DNA of 64,000 nucleotides from Bacillota bacterium (GCA_023418995.1 JAEZYP010000070.1:48071-112070), one strand, 5' to 3'. Numbered from the stretch's first letter, positions 40,993 to 49,831 are shown. Notes: generated by a model from the sequence alone, not told the origin. Numbers and translations are program-made.

Positions 40993-41577
40993 CTACAGCG
41001 CCGCCTGTTTCCGTTTTGGAAGCGACTTGACGCTGACCGGTATCTGTATCACATGCGTCACCGGTCTCCAGACCAAAACCGCGATTCCGAAATCAATCAT
41101 GCTGTGAATAATCGTGCCGATTCCCAGCACCAGCACGGAAACGAGATATCCGTAAGCATAATAGGACTTGGTCATGGTATTTCCGAAATAAAACCAGGTT
41201 ACCACCGCAACCTCGCTTGCTGCGTGGATAACTGCGAGAATCATCCCATAAGTGACCATCCCTGTAATGGTGGAAAGGAAGTTCGGGTTTTTTTTCAGCA
41301 AGATTGAACCGACCGCGACAAAAACCAGATGGCTCAGGGCGCGCAGTACAATCACCAGCGGAAACCCGGCAAAAAAGAAACCGACCGTGGAGCCAAGCGT
41401 AACTGTAAGGGCAACCGGCGGTGAAACAAACAACGCGATAAAAATCGGAACATGGCTGGCAAGCGTAAAGGAGACCGGCTCAAACACAATTCTCGGGGCA
41501 AAGAGCGGAATCACAATTCCAATCGCGCACAGCAGCGCCGCGATTACAAGGCTTATTAATTTGTTATTACGGTTCAT
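40993..41577 (-). CDS. Probable niacin ECF transporter substrate-binding subunit (NiaX-like)
   Basis: An ECF-type S component of 194 residues with about six helices; it needs an EcfAAT energising module encoded elsewhere. Hydrophobic segments and SHVPIFIALFVSPPVAL followed by GSTVGFFFAGFPLV resemble NiaX/YhcX-like vitamin S components. The niacin assignment comes from the NiaR gene immediately upstream and a NiaR-like palindrome at its promoter. ATG 41577 is preceded by GAGGTG; a GTG six bases upstream is in frame. A terminator lies 38 nt downstream. Confidence 0.78.
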   Translation of the reverse strand: MNRNNKLISLVIAALLCAIGIVIPLFAPRIVFEPVSFTLASHVPIFIALFVSPPVALTVTLGSTVGFFFAGFPLVIVLRALSHLVFVAVGSILLKKNPNFLSTITGMVTYGMILAVIHAASEVAVVTWFYFGNTMTKSYYAYGYLVSVLVLGIGTIIHSMIDFGIAVLVWRPVTHVIQIPVSVKSLPKRKQAAL

Positions 41578-41620
41578 TTTCACACCTCTGTTTTACATTT
41601 GTCACATCATAACTTGATAT

Positions 41621-41672
41621 GTGTCTTGACACCTGTTAATCCCATTGTAAAGCAAAGGCGTAAATTTGTCAA
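41621..41672 (-). promoter_or_regulatory. Promoter and NiaR-type operator of the niacin transporter gene
   Basis: On the minus strand TTGACA (41667-41672), a 17-nt spacer and TACAAT (41644-41649), then the palindrome GTGTC-AA-GACAC (41621-41632) starting 11 nt after the -10. NiaR sites in Firmicutes carry GTGTC/GACAC-like half-sites, and the position fits repression by niacin-bound NiaR. Confidence 0.7.
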
Positions 41673-41690
41673 TACTAAAAAAACCAGCTG

Positions 41691-42221
41691 TTAACTCTGA
41701 CCGCTTTCAAACAGAATCCCGTTCGCGCGCAGCTCGGCGAGCACGCGTTTGTAAGCCTCCTCGGAGTGGCAGGCAATCGTATGCAGATGAACTCCGCCGG
41801 TCAGGTCGCAAAGGGGCGAGACGTGGTCGTTCGAAAGCTTATCCAAAAAATTGTCGGCATCATAGCGTGAAAAAATATGGAGCTGACCGGAAATCTGCCC
41901 GTAAACCGCGTGCTCCACGGTAACATCGATCAGACCGCAGCCGTTATCCACAATCAGATACAGTTCCCTTGCAAGGTTCTCCCGATCGTGCTTACAGGCA
42001 ATCGTATGGACAAGACGGTCCTCCTCCCCGTTACGGCTGTTCAGAATATATCCGCGCGGCGTCGCCGCGATATCCACATTCGCCGCACGCAGCAGCGCAA
42101 TATCCCCCACAATAATCTGGCGGCTCACCTGAAACTGCACCGCCATGGTTCCGGCGCTAACCGGCTGCCTTGCCGCTTTCAGCAGGTCGAGGATTTCCCG
42201 GCGTCTTTGTGCCGCGTCCAT
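41691..42221 (-). CDS. niaR: Niacin-responsive transcriptional repressor NiaR
   Basis: A 176-residue repressor with N-terminal HTH_11 domain (RRREILDLLKAARQPVSAGTMAVQ, split as residues 6-29) and a C-terminal 3H domain. The three conserved histidines are in LVHTIACKHD, VTVEHAVYG and VHLHTIACHS; they bind metal and niacin in known members. It represses NAD biosynthesis or niacin uptake genes when niacin is abundant. The transporter gene follows 113 nt downstream with its own promoter. Confidence 0.9.
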   Translation of the reverse strand: MDAAQRRREILDLLKAARQPVSAGTMAVQFQVSRQIIVGDIALLRAANVDIAATPRGYILNSRNGEEDRLVHTIACKHDRENLARELYLIVDNGCGLIDVTVEHAVYGQISGQLHIFSRYDADNFLDKLSNDHVSPLCDLTGGVHLHTIACHSEEAYKRVLAELRANGILFESGQS

Positions 42222-42382
42222 TCTTCATTCCTCCCGATCATAAGCTGTCTTATACTGATAATATCACATATTTTGTGCGCCGTGGCGGAAAACGCTCCTT
42301 CACAGGATTCCCGTTCGGTCTCCTGTCTTCGGTATCGTCAATCAACTCAGAAGCCCCCCGGTCTATTTAAAACTCGAACGTA

Positions 42383-42790
42383 TTATGCTTTTTTAACAAA
42401 CTGATTACCACAAACCGGGCAGGTAATGCAGATTTTCCCCCGGCCTCTCGGCACGCGCAAGGTATTGGAGCACTTGGGGCATTTATAGTACCGGTGAGTC
42501 TGCCGGTCCTTCAGCCGGGCCGACTGCTTTGAGAACCAGTACCGAACCTTGCTCCAACGGCTCACAAACCAGTCGTTTTCCCGGTAACGTCTCTCGGTTT
42601 TTCTGGAAAACATCCGGTAAAAGCACCATACCAGCGGAAGAAAGGACAGCAGAATCACAATATAGCTGCGGGATATCTGTGCGGCCATCCACAGCACAAA
42701 ATACAAGCCCAGCAGAGCAAACGTCAGCTGGTCGGTTCCGTACCTGCCTGTCATAACCCTTCTATACCATTCCAAAAAACGCCAGCCCAT
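42383..42790 (-). CDS. Membrane protein with C-terminal zinc ribbon, function unknown
   Basis: A 135-residue protein with two hydrophobic helices (about 22-40 and 43-60), a basic linker rich in Arg and Trp, and a C-terminal CPKC (Cys104, Cys107) and CITCPVC (Cys121, 124, 127) zinc-ribbon. The layout suggests a membrane-anchored protein with a cytosolic metal or nucleic-acid-binding tail. I do not recognise a function. It stands alone between NiaR and the cysteine operon. Confidence 0.7.
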   Translation of the reverse strand: MGWRFLEWYRRVMTGRYGTDQLTFALLGLYFVLWMAAQISRSYIVILLSFLPLVWCFYRMFSRKTERRYRENDWFVSRWSKVRYWFSKQSARLKDRQTHRYYKCPKCSNTLRVPRGRGKICITCPVCGNQFVKKA

Positions 42791-42817
42791 ATAAATCTTC
42801 TCCTTAATTTACAATCA

Positions 42818-42894
42818 TACAGTCATCAATTTTGAAAATGTCTAAGCATTTGTCCTTATATTTTCCGTGATGTTAGGCGGATAACGAAGGACGC
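42818..42894 (+). repeat. Dispersed intergenic repeat, copy C (diverged)
   Basis: A 77-bp copy, more diverged, sharing TCTAAGCATTTGT, TTATATTTTCCGTGATGT and AGGCGGATAACGAAG with copies A and B. It is intergenic and in the same orientation. Confidence 0.6.
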
Positions 42895-43033
42895 CAAGTA
42901 TTACCCGGGCAGCCGGAAGGTCCTTGTTTTCTTTCAATTATAATACCACACTGTAGCGTCATTCTAAATAGATCATGAATTTTTTATGACGTCCGTAGGA
43001 TTTTCCTTTCGCGGTGAATCAAAAGCGCTATGT

Positions 43034-43064
43034 CAAAAACGCTCCCCGGTAGTACCGGAGAGCC
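43034..43064 (-). terminator. Terminator of the cysE-cysS-ybaK operon
   Basis: On the minus strand GCTCTCCGGTA pairs with TACCGGGGAGC (one G-U pair), followed by GTTTTTG. It lies 9 nt after the ybaK stop. Confidence 0.75.
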
Positions 43065-43072
43065 GTTGTGCT

Positions 43073-43558
43073 TTAATCCGCGATTTGCGCCGTAAGCCCG
43101 CCGATCAGCGAGAGAAGCGCGCCCGGAGCCAGCTCCACCTGTGCGCCGATTTTCCCGCCGCTCACGATAATGGTCTCCAGACTCTCGCAGCTATCGTCGA
43201 TTACGGTTTTAAATTGTTTTTTCATGCCGACCGGCGAACAGCCGCCGCGGATATACCCGGTGGTTTTGTTGATTTCATCCACATGAATCATTTCCACCGA
43301 TTTCTCTCCAACACTTTTTGCCGCCGCCTTTAAATTCAGTTCCTTCGCGACCGGAACAACAAATACGTAAAACTCGCGGCTTGCGCCCCGGGTCACCAAC
43401 GTTTTATAAACCCGTTCCACGTTCTGGCCAAGCTTGTGCGCGACGGAAACCCCGTCGATTTTGCCGTCCTCATGTTCGTAGAAATAATACTGATACGGTA
43501 TTTTTTCCTTGTCCAGAATACGCATTACATTCGTTTTATTCTCTTTTTCCTTCGCCAC
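43073..43558 (-). CDS. ybaK: Cys-tRNA(Pro)/Cys-tRNA(Cys) deacylase YbaK
   Basis: A trans-editing enzyme that hydrolyses Cys mischarged on tRNA(Pro). It is about 161 residues of the YbaK/EbsC fold, with TLVTRGASREFYVFVVP, GYIRGGCSPVG and the conserved lysine in LNLKAAAK. I favour GTG 43558, 11 nt after GGAGAAGG; GTG 43567 is also in frame but abuts that site. It is the last gene of the T-box-controlled cysteine operon, so the editor is made with the Cys enzymes. Confidence 0.9.
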   Translation of the reverse strand: MAKEKENKTNVMRILDKEKIPYQYYFYEHEDGKIDGVSVAHKLGQNVERVYKTLVTRGASREFYVFVVPVAKELNLKAAAKSVGEKSVEMIHVDEINKTTGYIRGGCSPVGMKKQFKTVIDDSCESLETIIVSGGKIGAQVELAPGALLSLIGGLTAQIAD

Positions 43559-43581
43559 TTTCCGCACCTTCTCCGCAGCAT

Positions 43582-44988
43582 TTACTGCTCAATTTTCCAC
43601 TTAATACCCTGCGGGGTGTCCTCGAGCACAACATGTCGCGCCTTCAGCTCGTCGCGAATCCGGTCCGCCGTAGCCCAATCCTTGTTCCTTCTCGCTTCGG
43701 TACGTTCGGCAATCAGCTTTTCGATTTCCTCATCCAGGCTGACCTCCCTGTTTGCGTAGAGCAGCCCCATTACGCCGGCCAGCTCGTTAAACAGGTTCAG
43801 CGCATAGGCGCACAGCTCCCTGGAAGGAGCGGTGGAGGCGTTCAGGTTGGTATTGATGTCACGCGCCAAGTCAAACAGGGCGGAAATGGCGTCCGCGGTA
43901 TTCATGTCGTCCTCCATCGCCTCGATGAAGTGATCCTGATACTCGTTCAGTCTGCGCTTAATCTGACGCTCGTCCTCCTTCTCTCCGGCAGGAGAATTGT
44001 CCATCAGGAACTGAAGATTATCGCGGCAGTTATACAAACGCTCCAGTGCGGACTTGCACTGCTCGATAACCTCAACGCTGTAGTTGATCGGCGTGCGGTA
44101 GTGGGACGCCACCATCAGGAAGCGGATGGGTTCGTAACCGTACTGCTCCGCCACGTCGCGGACGGTGAAAAAATTCCCGAGACTTTTGCTCATCTTGCGG
44201 TTATCCACGTTGATGTAGCCGTTATGCATCCAGTAATTTGCAAGCGGAACACCGTTGCAGCACTCACTCTGCGCCACCTCGTTCTCATGGTGCGGAAAAA
44301 TCAAATCCTGACCACCGCAGTGAATGTCGATGGTCTTTCCCAAATATCTGCGCGCCATGGCAGAACACTCGATATGCCAGCCCGGCCGACCCTGCCCCCA
44401 CGGTGAAATCCAGCTTGGCTCTCCGGGCTTTGCGCCCTTCCAGAGAGCGAAGTCAAGCGCGTCTTCCTTGATCTCCCCTGTGGCAATGCGCGCGCCGGAC
44501 TGCAAATCGTCGATGGGCTGGTGCGAAAGCCTGCCGTAGCTTTCGTCTTTGAGTGTGCGGAAATACACGTCGCCGTTGGAAAGCGCGTACGCGTAGCCTT
44601 TATCGATTAAGTCAGAAATAATGCTGATGATTTCGTCGATATTCTCTGTTGCCAAGGGATGAATGGTAGCCGGACGAACATTCAGCCCCTTGGCGTCGGT
44701 TTTGTATTCCTCAATATACCGCTGGGATACCGTGAGGTAATCGCTGCCCTCCTCGTTTGCCTTGCGAATGATTTTGTCATCGATGTCGGTAAAGTTCTGG
44801 ACGTAGGTTACTTCCATCCCCCGGTATTCCAGGTAGCGGCGCAGCACGTCGAACACACAGATTGGTCTGGCGTTGCCGATATGGATATAATTGTAGACCG
44901 TCGGGCCGCAGGCGTAGATTTTAACCTCGCCGGCGGTAATAGGAACAAATTCCTCTTTCTGCCGTGTCAGCGTGTTGTAAATTTCCAT
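43582..44988 (-). CDS. cysS: Cysteinyl-tRNA synthetase
   Basis: Charges tRNA(Cys). It is 468 residues of a class I synthetase with HIGH-type motif YIHIGNARP, zinc-ligand cysteine in YACGPTVYNY, GGQDLIFPHHENE, and the KMSKS loop NRKMSKSLGNFF. It starts 1 nt after cysE behind GGAGAGG. Expression is probably controlled by the cysteine T-box upstream of cysE. Confidence 0.97.
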   Translation of the reverse strand: MEIYNTLTRQKEEFVPITAGEVKIYACGPTVYNYIHIGNARPICVFDVLRRYLEYRGMEVTYVQNFTDIDDKIIRKANEEGSDYLTVSQRYIEEYKTDAKGLNVRPATIHPLATENIDEIISIISDLIDKGYAYALSNGDVYFRTLKDESYGRLSHQPIDDLQSGARIATGEIKEDALDFALWKGAKPGEPSWISPWGQGRPGWHIECSAMARRYLGKTIDIHCGGQDLIFPHHENEVAQSECCNGVPLANYWMHNGYINVDNRKMSKSLGNFFTVRDVAEQYGYEPIRFLMVASHYRTPINYSVEVIEQCKSALERLYNCRDNLQFLMDNSPAGEKEDERQIKRRLNEYQDHFIEAMEDDMNTADAISALFDLARDINTNLNASTAPSRELCAYALNLFNELAGVMGLLYANREVSLDEEIEKLIAERTEARRNKDWATADRIRDELKARHVVLEDTPQGIKWKIEQ

Positions 44989-44989
44989 T

Positions 44990-45637
44990 TTAGTTTTCCT
45001 CTCCTTTTGCCTGTATTTCTTCCAATTGTTTTTTTAACCTTCGAAGCTCATAATCCACGCGGCAAAGCTCCTGCGATACCGGGTCGGATATGTGAATTTG
45101 ATCCATATTGCACGGGCGGATTCCGTTGAGCCTTGCAATGCGCGCGGGAACACCCACTGCTGTAGCGTTATCCGGCACTTCATCCAGCACCACAGCGCCA
45201 GCCGCAACCCGGGCGTTATCCCCAACCCGGAACGGCCCGAGAACTTTCGCGCCCGAACCGACCATAACGTTATCCCCAAGGGTCGGGTGGCGCTTTCCCT
45301 GATCTTTGCCGGTGCCCCCGAGCGTCACGCCCTGATACAGGGTACAGTTGTCGCCGATTTCGGTGGTTTCTCCGATAACCACGCCCATGCCGTGGTCAAT
45401 GAATAGTCCCTTTCCGATTTTCGCGCCCGGATGAATTTCAATCCCTGTTTTATGGCGCGCGCGCTGGGAAAGGTATCGCGCGATAAATTTCATATTATGC
45501 CGGTAAAACCAGTTTGCCTTCCGATAGGCGCGTACCGCCTTAAACCCGGAATATAGAAAATACACCTCAAATCTTGACCTTGCGGCAGGGTCGCGTTCCA
45601 TAATGGAATCCAGTTCTTCTTTGAGCCTTGTAAACAT
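44990..45637 (-). CDS. cysE: Serine O-acetyltransferase
   Basis: Makes O-acetylserine, the precursor of cysteine. It is 215 residues with an N-terminal helical region and a C-terminal left-handed beta-helix of hexapeptide repeats (IHPGAKIGKGLFIDHG, GVTLGGTGKDQGKRHP, GDNVMVGSGAKVLGP). The start is ATG 45637; an ATG at 45649 overlaps the GGAGGG binding site and is unlikely. First gene behind the T-box. Confidence 0.93.
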   Translation of the reverse strand: MFTRLKEELDSIMERDPAARSRFEVYFLYSGFKAVRAYRKANWFYRHNMKFIARYLSQRARHKTGIEIHPGAKIGKGLFIDHGMGVVIGETTEIGDNCTLYQGVTLGGTGKDQGKRHPTLGDNVMVGSGAKVLGPFRVGDNARVAAGAVVLDEVPDNATAVGVPARIARLNGIRPCNMDQIHISDPVSQELCRVDYELRRLKKQLEEIQAKGEEN

Positions 45638-46080
45638 GTTACCCTCCATTCAGTAAAAAAGGCAGCCCTCGCCCCAAAAGGGACGGAGGCGGCCTTAATC
45701 CCGCGGTTCCACTCCGTTTTATCACTCATAGGCCTTTAACGGTGCCAACCGTGCGGAGATACTTGATTCCCCCCGCCTGCTCGCGGATGCATTTCGCCGC
45801 CCGTCCCTGCCAAAAGCGCTTACAGCCGTGGCGCTCTCTCTCTGGTGCCGACCTTGCGGTTACTTCTTCCGTTCCTCGCATTTCACTGAATTAATTTCCA
45901 TAAAATCATCCGGATACTGATAACCATAATAGGCTTATCGTAAAAAAATGTTACAAAATTCGAATCGTTATTAGCGCGTATATGCAATCCGAGAAAACCA
46001 GTAGAATAAACCAAGCTTTGGAGTCTGCATATACACTTTAGTATATACCAAAAAAAAGTTGAAGTAAACCCCGTCCGTTT
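45638..46080. other. Leader and intergenic region before cysE
   Basis: It is mostly the T-box (45655-45890). Beyond it, an inverted repeat with perfect 9-bp arms GTATATGCA (45978-45986) and TGCATATAC (46026-46034), 39 nt apart, lies near the end of pgsA; its role is unknown. No gene is seen. Confidence 0.6.
45655..45890 (-). promoter_or_regulatory. Cysteine-specific T-box riboswitch
   Basis: On the minus strand the leader has Stem I features (AGAGAGC and GGCTGTAAG), a candidate specifier TGC followed by A (45789-45791, in GAAATGCATC), and the T-box sequence GAGTGGAACCGCGG (45700-45713 region). After it comes a terminator: GGCCGCCTCCGTCCC pairs with GGGGCGAGGGCTGCC and is followed by six T residues, ending about 18 nt before cysE. 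Uncharged tRNA(Cys) pairing with UGC would favour the antiterminator. TGC agrees with the cysE-cysS genes downstream. Confidence 0.92.
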
Positions 46081-46680
46081 CTATTTTACTGTATTGATTA
46101 CATTTCTGTTCTGCACCAAATAGATTGCACCGGAAAGGACGGTGAAAAATGTCGCAATATAAATCAGAAAATTTCCGGCAAGCTGAAAAAACACTGCGCT
46201 TTGCAGACCGGCGGCCTGAAAGGCGGGCAGCTGCCCCGCGGTAATCAGCTCCTGCGAAAACTGGAGCACAAATATCAAAACAATCGCCAGAATCTGGCTC
46301 ACCGTTTTAGTCTTTCCCCAATTGTTCGCCGCGAGCACCACGCCGCTATCCACCGCGACGAGGCGCAGAGACGTTACCATGAATTCCCGCGCGATAATCA
46401 GGATTACGCACCAGGTCTGTGCCAGATCAAGCTGAACAAAGCACACCAAAGCGGAAACAACCAAAATTTTATCGGCAATGGGGTCAAGAAATTTTCCGAA
46501 ATCTGTGATCTGATTGTATTTGCGCGCAAGCTTGCCGTCCAGATGGTCCGTGTAAGCCGCGATACCAAACAGAATTCCCGCCCAGAAGTAATGACCGGAG
46601 ATACCGGGAATTAACAGCACCGCCACAAAAAACGGCACCAGAATAATACGGAACAGGGTCAGCTTATTCGGCAGATTCAT
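46081..46680 (-). CDS. pgsA: CDP-diacylglycerol-glycerol-3-phosphate 3-phosphatidyltransferase
   Basis: Makes phosphatidylglycerophosphate in the membrane. It is 199 residues with about five to six helices and the CDP-alcohol phosphotransferase motif, here DGKLARKYNQITDFGKFLDP followed by IADK, with all three invariant Asp. The ribosome binding site is GAGGAGGTG. It is the last gene of the leftward recA-rimO run. Confidence 0.95.
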   Translation of the reverse strand: MNLPNKLTLFRIILVPFFVAVLLIPGISGHYFWAGILFGIAAYTDHLDGKLARKYNQITDFGKFLDPIADKILVVSALVCFVQLDLAQTWCVILIIAREFMVTSLRLVAVDSGVVLAANNWGKTKTVSQILAIVLIFVLQFSQELITAGQLPAFQAAGLQSAVFFQLAGNFLIYIATFFTVLSGAIYLVQNRNVINTVK

Positions 46681-46694
46681 CGAAAAACACCTCC

Positions 46695-48026
46695 TCAGTC
46701 AACTTTTTCTCCAGTCAAATCGCTGTCGATACATTCGGTTACCGTTACATCGACAAATTGACCCAAGCCCGGTTTTTTTCCTTTCACAGTGAAGAAAACC
46801 TTACCGTCAATATCGGGGGCATCCGCTTGAGAACGACCAAACCAGCATTCCGCGTAACGGTCGTAGCCTTCAACGAGCACCTTCAGCGTTTTCCCCTGCA
46901 TCGCCTCGCCCCACTCCTGCATAAGGTTCATCTGATCCTCCATGATCAGGTCCATGCGGTGCTGTTTTACCTCTTCGTCAATCTGGTCAGGCATTTTCGC
47001 GGCGGCCGTGCCTTCCTCCTGCGAGTAGGTAAAGCACCCCAGACGTTCAAACCGGGTCTCGCGGACGAATTCCGCCAGCTCGGTGAAATCCTCCTCCGTC
47101 TCTCCGGGGAATCCGGTAATCAGCGTCGTGCGAAGGACCAGGTTTGGAATACGCGCGCGCATTTTCTGAATCAGCGCGCTCAACTCTTCACGGCTGCCGG
47201 TGCGGTGCATCGCCCTTAGCAGGCGCGCACTGCAGTGCTGGAGCGGAAGATCGATATATTTCACAACTTTTTCTTCGTTGGCCATGGTATCCAAAAGCTC
47301 GTCGGTAATGGAATCCGGGTAGCAGTAAAGAATCCGAATCCATTCCACGCCTTCGATGCGGCAGATTCTTCTTAAAAGCTCCGGCAGCAGCAGCTTTCCG
47401 TATAAATCCCAGCCGTAGCGGGTGGTATCCTGCGCGATAAGAATCAGCTCCTTCGCGCCGTTCTTCGCCAGCTTCTCCGCTTCCTCCACAATATTTTCCA
47501 TAGTGCGGGAACGGTAGCGGCCGCGGATAAACGGAATCGCGCAGTAGGCGCAGCGGTTGTCGCACCCCTCCGCGATTTTGAGGTAGGCAAAATAGCTCGG
47601 TGTGGAAAGCGCGCGTTCACCGCTTAAGGGCAGCAGCGTCTTTTCAGGGAAGGCTTCCGTTTTTTCGCCGCCCAGAACCTTTTCCACCACGGAGGCGATA
47701 TCGCTGTCTGCTCCGATGCCGACGACGGCGTCCACCTCGGGCAGCTCCTTCCGGATTTCCTCCCGGTAACGCTCTGCCAGACAGCCCGTTACCACAATCG
47801 CCTTGATTTTCCCCTCTGCCTTCAGACGTGCAAGCTCCAAAATTTCCTCGATCGATTCCTTCTTGGCGGCCTCAATAAATCCGCAGGTATTGATGATTGC
47901 GACATCCGCTAGTCCTGCGTCATCTACCAGCCGGTAGCCCGCCTTTTGGAGCGTCGCCATCAGCATCTCGGCGTCAACCTGATTTTTGGCGCAGCCAAGG
48001 CTCACCATTCCAACTTTATATGACAT
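46695..48026 (-). CDS. rimO: Ribosomal protein uS12 methylthiotransferase RimO
   Basis: A radical-SAM enzyme that adds a methylthio group to an Asp of ribosomal protein S12. It is 443 residues: UPF0004 domain (VSLGCAKNQVDAE, with Cys12 as a cluster ligand), radical-SAM motif CDNRCAYCAIP, and C-terminal TRAM domain. The ATG directly abuts the recX stop, indicating coupled translation. Confidence 0.95.
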   Translation of the reverse strand: MSYKVGMVSLGCAKNQVDAEMLMATLQKAGYRLVDDAGLADVAIINTCGFIEAAKKESIEEILELARLKAEGKIKAIVVTGCLAERYREEIRKELPEVDAVVGIGADSDIASVVEKVLGGEKTEAFPEKTLLPLSGERALSTPSYFAYLKIAEGCDNRCAYCAIPFIRGRYRSRTMENIVEEAEKLAKNGAKELILIAQDTTRYGWDLYGKLLLPELLRRICRIEGVEWIRILYCYPDSITDELLDTMANEEKVVKYIDLPLQHCSARLLRAMHRTGSREELSALIQKMRARIPNLVLRTTLITGFPGETEEDFTELAEFVRETRFERLGCFTYSQEEGTAAAKMPDQIDEEVKQHRMDLIMEDQMNLMQEWGEAMQGKTLKVLVEGYDRYAECWFGRSQADAPDIDGKVFFTVKGKKPGLGQFVDVTVTECIDSDLTGEKVD

Positions 48027-48638
48027 TTACTCTTCCTCATCCTTTATTTGATTCAGCGCAGTGCGGATATCGTCCCAGCGGTAGCCGAGCCTTTGCAGGG
48101 CGGCAACGCTTCGGCGGCAGCCCCTTTCGTCGTTTAGATACGCGCGGTATTTTCGGTCGATCAATTCCCGTATTTTTTCAACGGGATTGGGCGCGGTCTC
48201 TTCGATAATCTGTTCCGCCAGTTCCCGGTCAATACCTTTTTGCAGCAGCTCCTGCCGCGCACGCTGTGCGGAATATCCCTTGCGCCCCAGCAGCTCCGCC
48301 GCCAGGCTTCTGGCGTACGCCTCGTCGTCAACAAGCCCGATTTCCGCCATATGCCGCGCTGCATTTTCAGCCGCCTCACGCGATGTGGCCCGGCTGATTT
48401 TATCCGCCAGCTCCTTTTGCGAATGGCTCCGGTGCTCCAACAGATAGAGCGCCTTTTCCCGCGCGCGCCTGCTCTCGCTCTCCGTGATCAATTCGTGCAG
48501 CTGTTCGTCGTCGATTTCCTGTCCCGGCTTACGACCGGATTTCAGGAGCGTTTCCGTATCCAGATTCACCGCGAGCTCGCCGTCCAGATAAAGCGCGGAA
48601 AGGCTTTTTCGGCGCGGCTCAATTGCCGTAATCAGCAT
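48027..48638 (-). CDS. recX: Recombination regulator RecX
   Basis: Modulates RecA filaments. It is 203 residues of tandem three-helix repeats (ALYLLEHRSHSQKELADKI, AENAARHMAEIGLVDDEAYA). It starts 2 nt after recA and has no strong ribosome site of its own, so translation probably depends on recA. Confidence 0.92.
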   Translation of the reverse strand: MLITAIEPRRKSLSALYLDGELAVNLDTETLLKSGRKPGQEIDDEQLHELITESESRRAREKALYLLEHRSHSQKELADKISRATSREAAENAARHMAEIGLVDDEAYARSLAAELLGRKGYSAQRARQELLQKGIDRELAEQIIEETAPNPVEKIRELIDRKYRAYLNDERGCRRSVAALQRLGYRWDDIRTALNQIKDEEE

Positions 48639-48640
48639 CG

Positions 48641-49747
48641 TCAGTCATCCGCCGAAATATCAATATTGACCGTCTTGCCGCGACCGGAGGCTTTCGCGGG
48701 CGCGGGCGCCGCTGCCTCCACAGGCTTCGCTGGAGAAGTCTCCGGCGTGCTCTTGGCAAAGAGCTTCGACATATTTTCCTTCACCTGTGCCTCAACCTCG
48801 GCAGCGGTTTCTTTATTTTCTGAAAGATACGTTTTCACATTGTCGCGACCCTGACCGAGGCGTGTTTCCTTATAAGAGAACCACGCGCCGCTCTTCTGGA
48901 TAATATCCAGCTTCACAGCCAGATCGAGCAGCTCGCCCTCGCGGGAAATTCCCTTGCCGTACATCACGTCGAATTCCGCCTCGCGGAACGGCGGCGCGAT
49001 TTTATTTTTTACAACCTTGGCGCGAGTACGCGAGCCAATCAGCTCCGTACCATTCTTCAGCGTTTCAATTTTACGGATATCGATCCGGACGGAGGCGTAG
49101 AATTTCAGCGCACGGCCGCCGGGGGTCACCTCGGGGCTGCCGTACATCACACCAACCTTTTCACGAAGCTGGTTGATGAAAATCGCGACGCAGTTGGATT
49201 TAGAGATTGCGCCAGCCAGCTTGCGAAGCGCCTGGCTCATTAAGCGTGCCTGCAAGCCCACGTGGCTGTCGCCCATTTCACCCTCAATTTCCGCGCGCGG
49301 AACCAAAGCGGCAACGGAATCGACGACGATCACGTCAATCGCCCCGGAGCGAACCAGCGCCTCTGTGATTTCGAGCGCCTGTTCGCCGGTATCCGGCTGA
49401 GAAACCAGCAAAGAGTCGACATCGACACCCAGTGCGCGGGCGTAAACCGGGTCAAGCGCATGCTCCACATCAATAAAGGCAGCATTCCCGCCGCCCTTTT
49501 GACCTTGCGCGATACAGTGCAGGGCAAGCGTGGTTTTACCGGAGCTTTCCGGCCCGTAAATTTCGGCGATACGGCCGCGCGGAAGTCCGCCGATCCCCAG
49601 CGCCAAATCCAGCGAAAGCGAACCGGTGGGAATTGCCTCCACATGCATTGCTTCATTCTGACCAAGGCGCATGACCGCGCCTTTTCCGAACTGCTTTTCA
49701 ATCTGCAGCAGCGCCGTTTCCAACGCGGCTTTTTTGTCGGTTGCCAT
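48641..49747 (-). CDS. recA: Recombinase RecA
   Basis: ATP-dependent strand-exchange protein of homologous recombination and SOS response. It is 368 residues with Walker A GPESSGKTT, Walker B VIVVDSVAAL, the DNA-binding loop after INQLREKVGVMYGSPE and an acidic tail. The C-terminal 50 residues hold an Ala/Pro-rich stretch. The ribosome site is GGAGGG. Its promoter lies in the gap before prmC. Confidence 0.98.
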   Translation of the reverse strand: MATDKKAALETALLQIEKQFGKGAVMRLGQNEAMHVEAIPTGSLSLDLALGIGGLPRGRIAEIYGPESSGKTTLALHCIAQGQKGGGNAAFIDVEHALDPVYARALGVDVDSLLVSQPDTGEQALEITEALVRSGAIDVIVVDSVAALVPRAEIEGEMGDSHVGLQARLMSQALRKLAGAISKSNCVAIFINQLREKVGVMYGSPEVTPGGRALKFYASVRIDIRKIETLKNGTELIGSRTRAKVVKNKIAPPFREAEFDVMYGKGISREGELLDLAVKLDIIQKSGAWFSYKETRLGQGRDNVKTYLSENKETAAEVEAQVKENMSKLFAKSTPETSPAKPVEAAAPAPAKASGRGKTVNIDISADD

Positions 49748-49831
49748 AAAAAATCCCTCCGGTTATTCTTCACACGGAAGTAAAAATCAACCGTGTGATC
49801 ATTTTTTAATCAGTTTCCTGTTGTTTCATAA

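Noticed and set aside
49773..49798. CACACGG/CCGTGTG hairpin as a prmC terminator
   Set aside because: On the minus strand no T run follows the stem, and the recA promoter lies upstream of it, so it is a recA leader hairpin instead.
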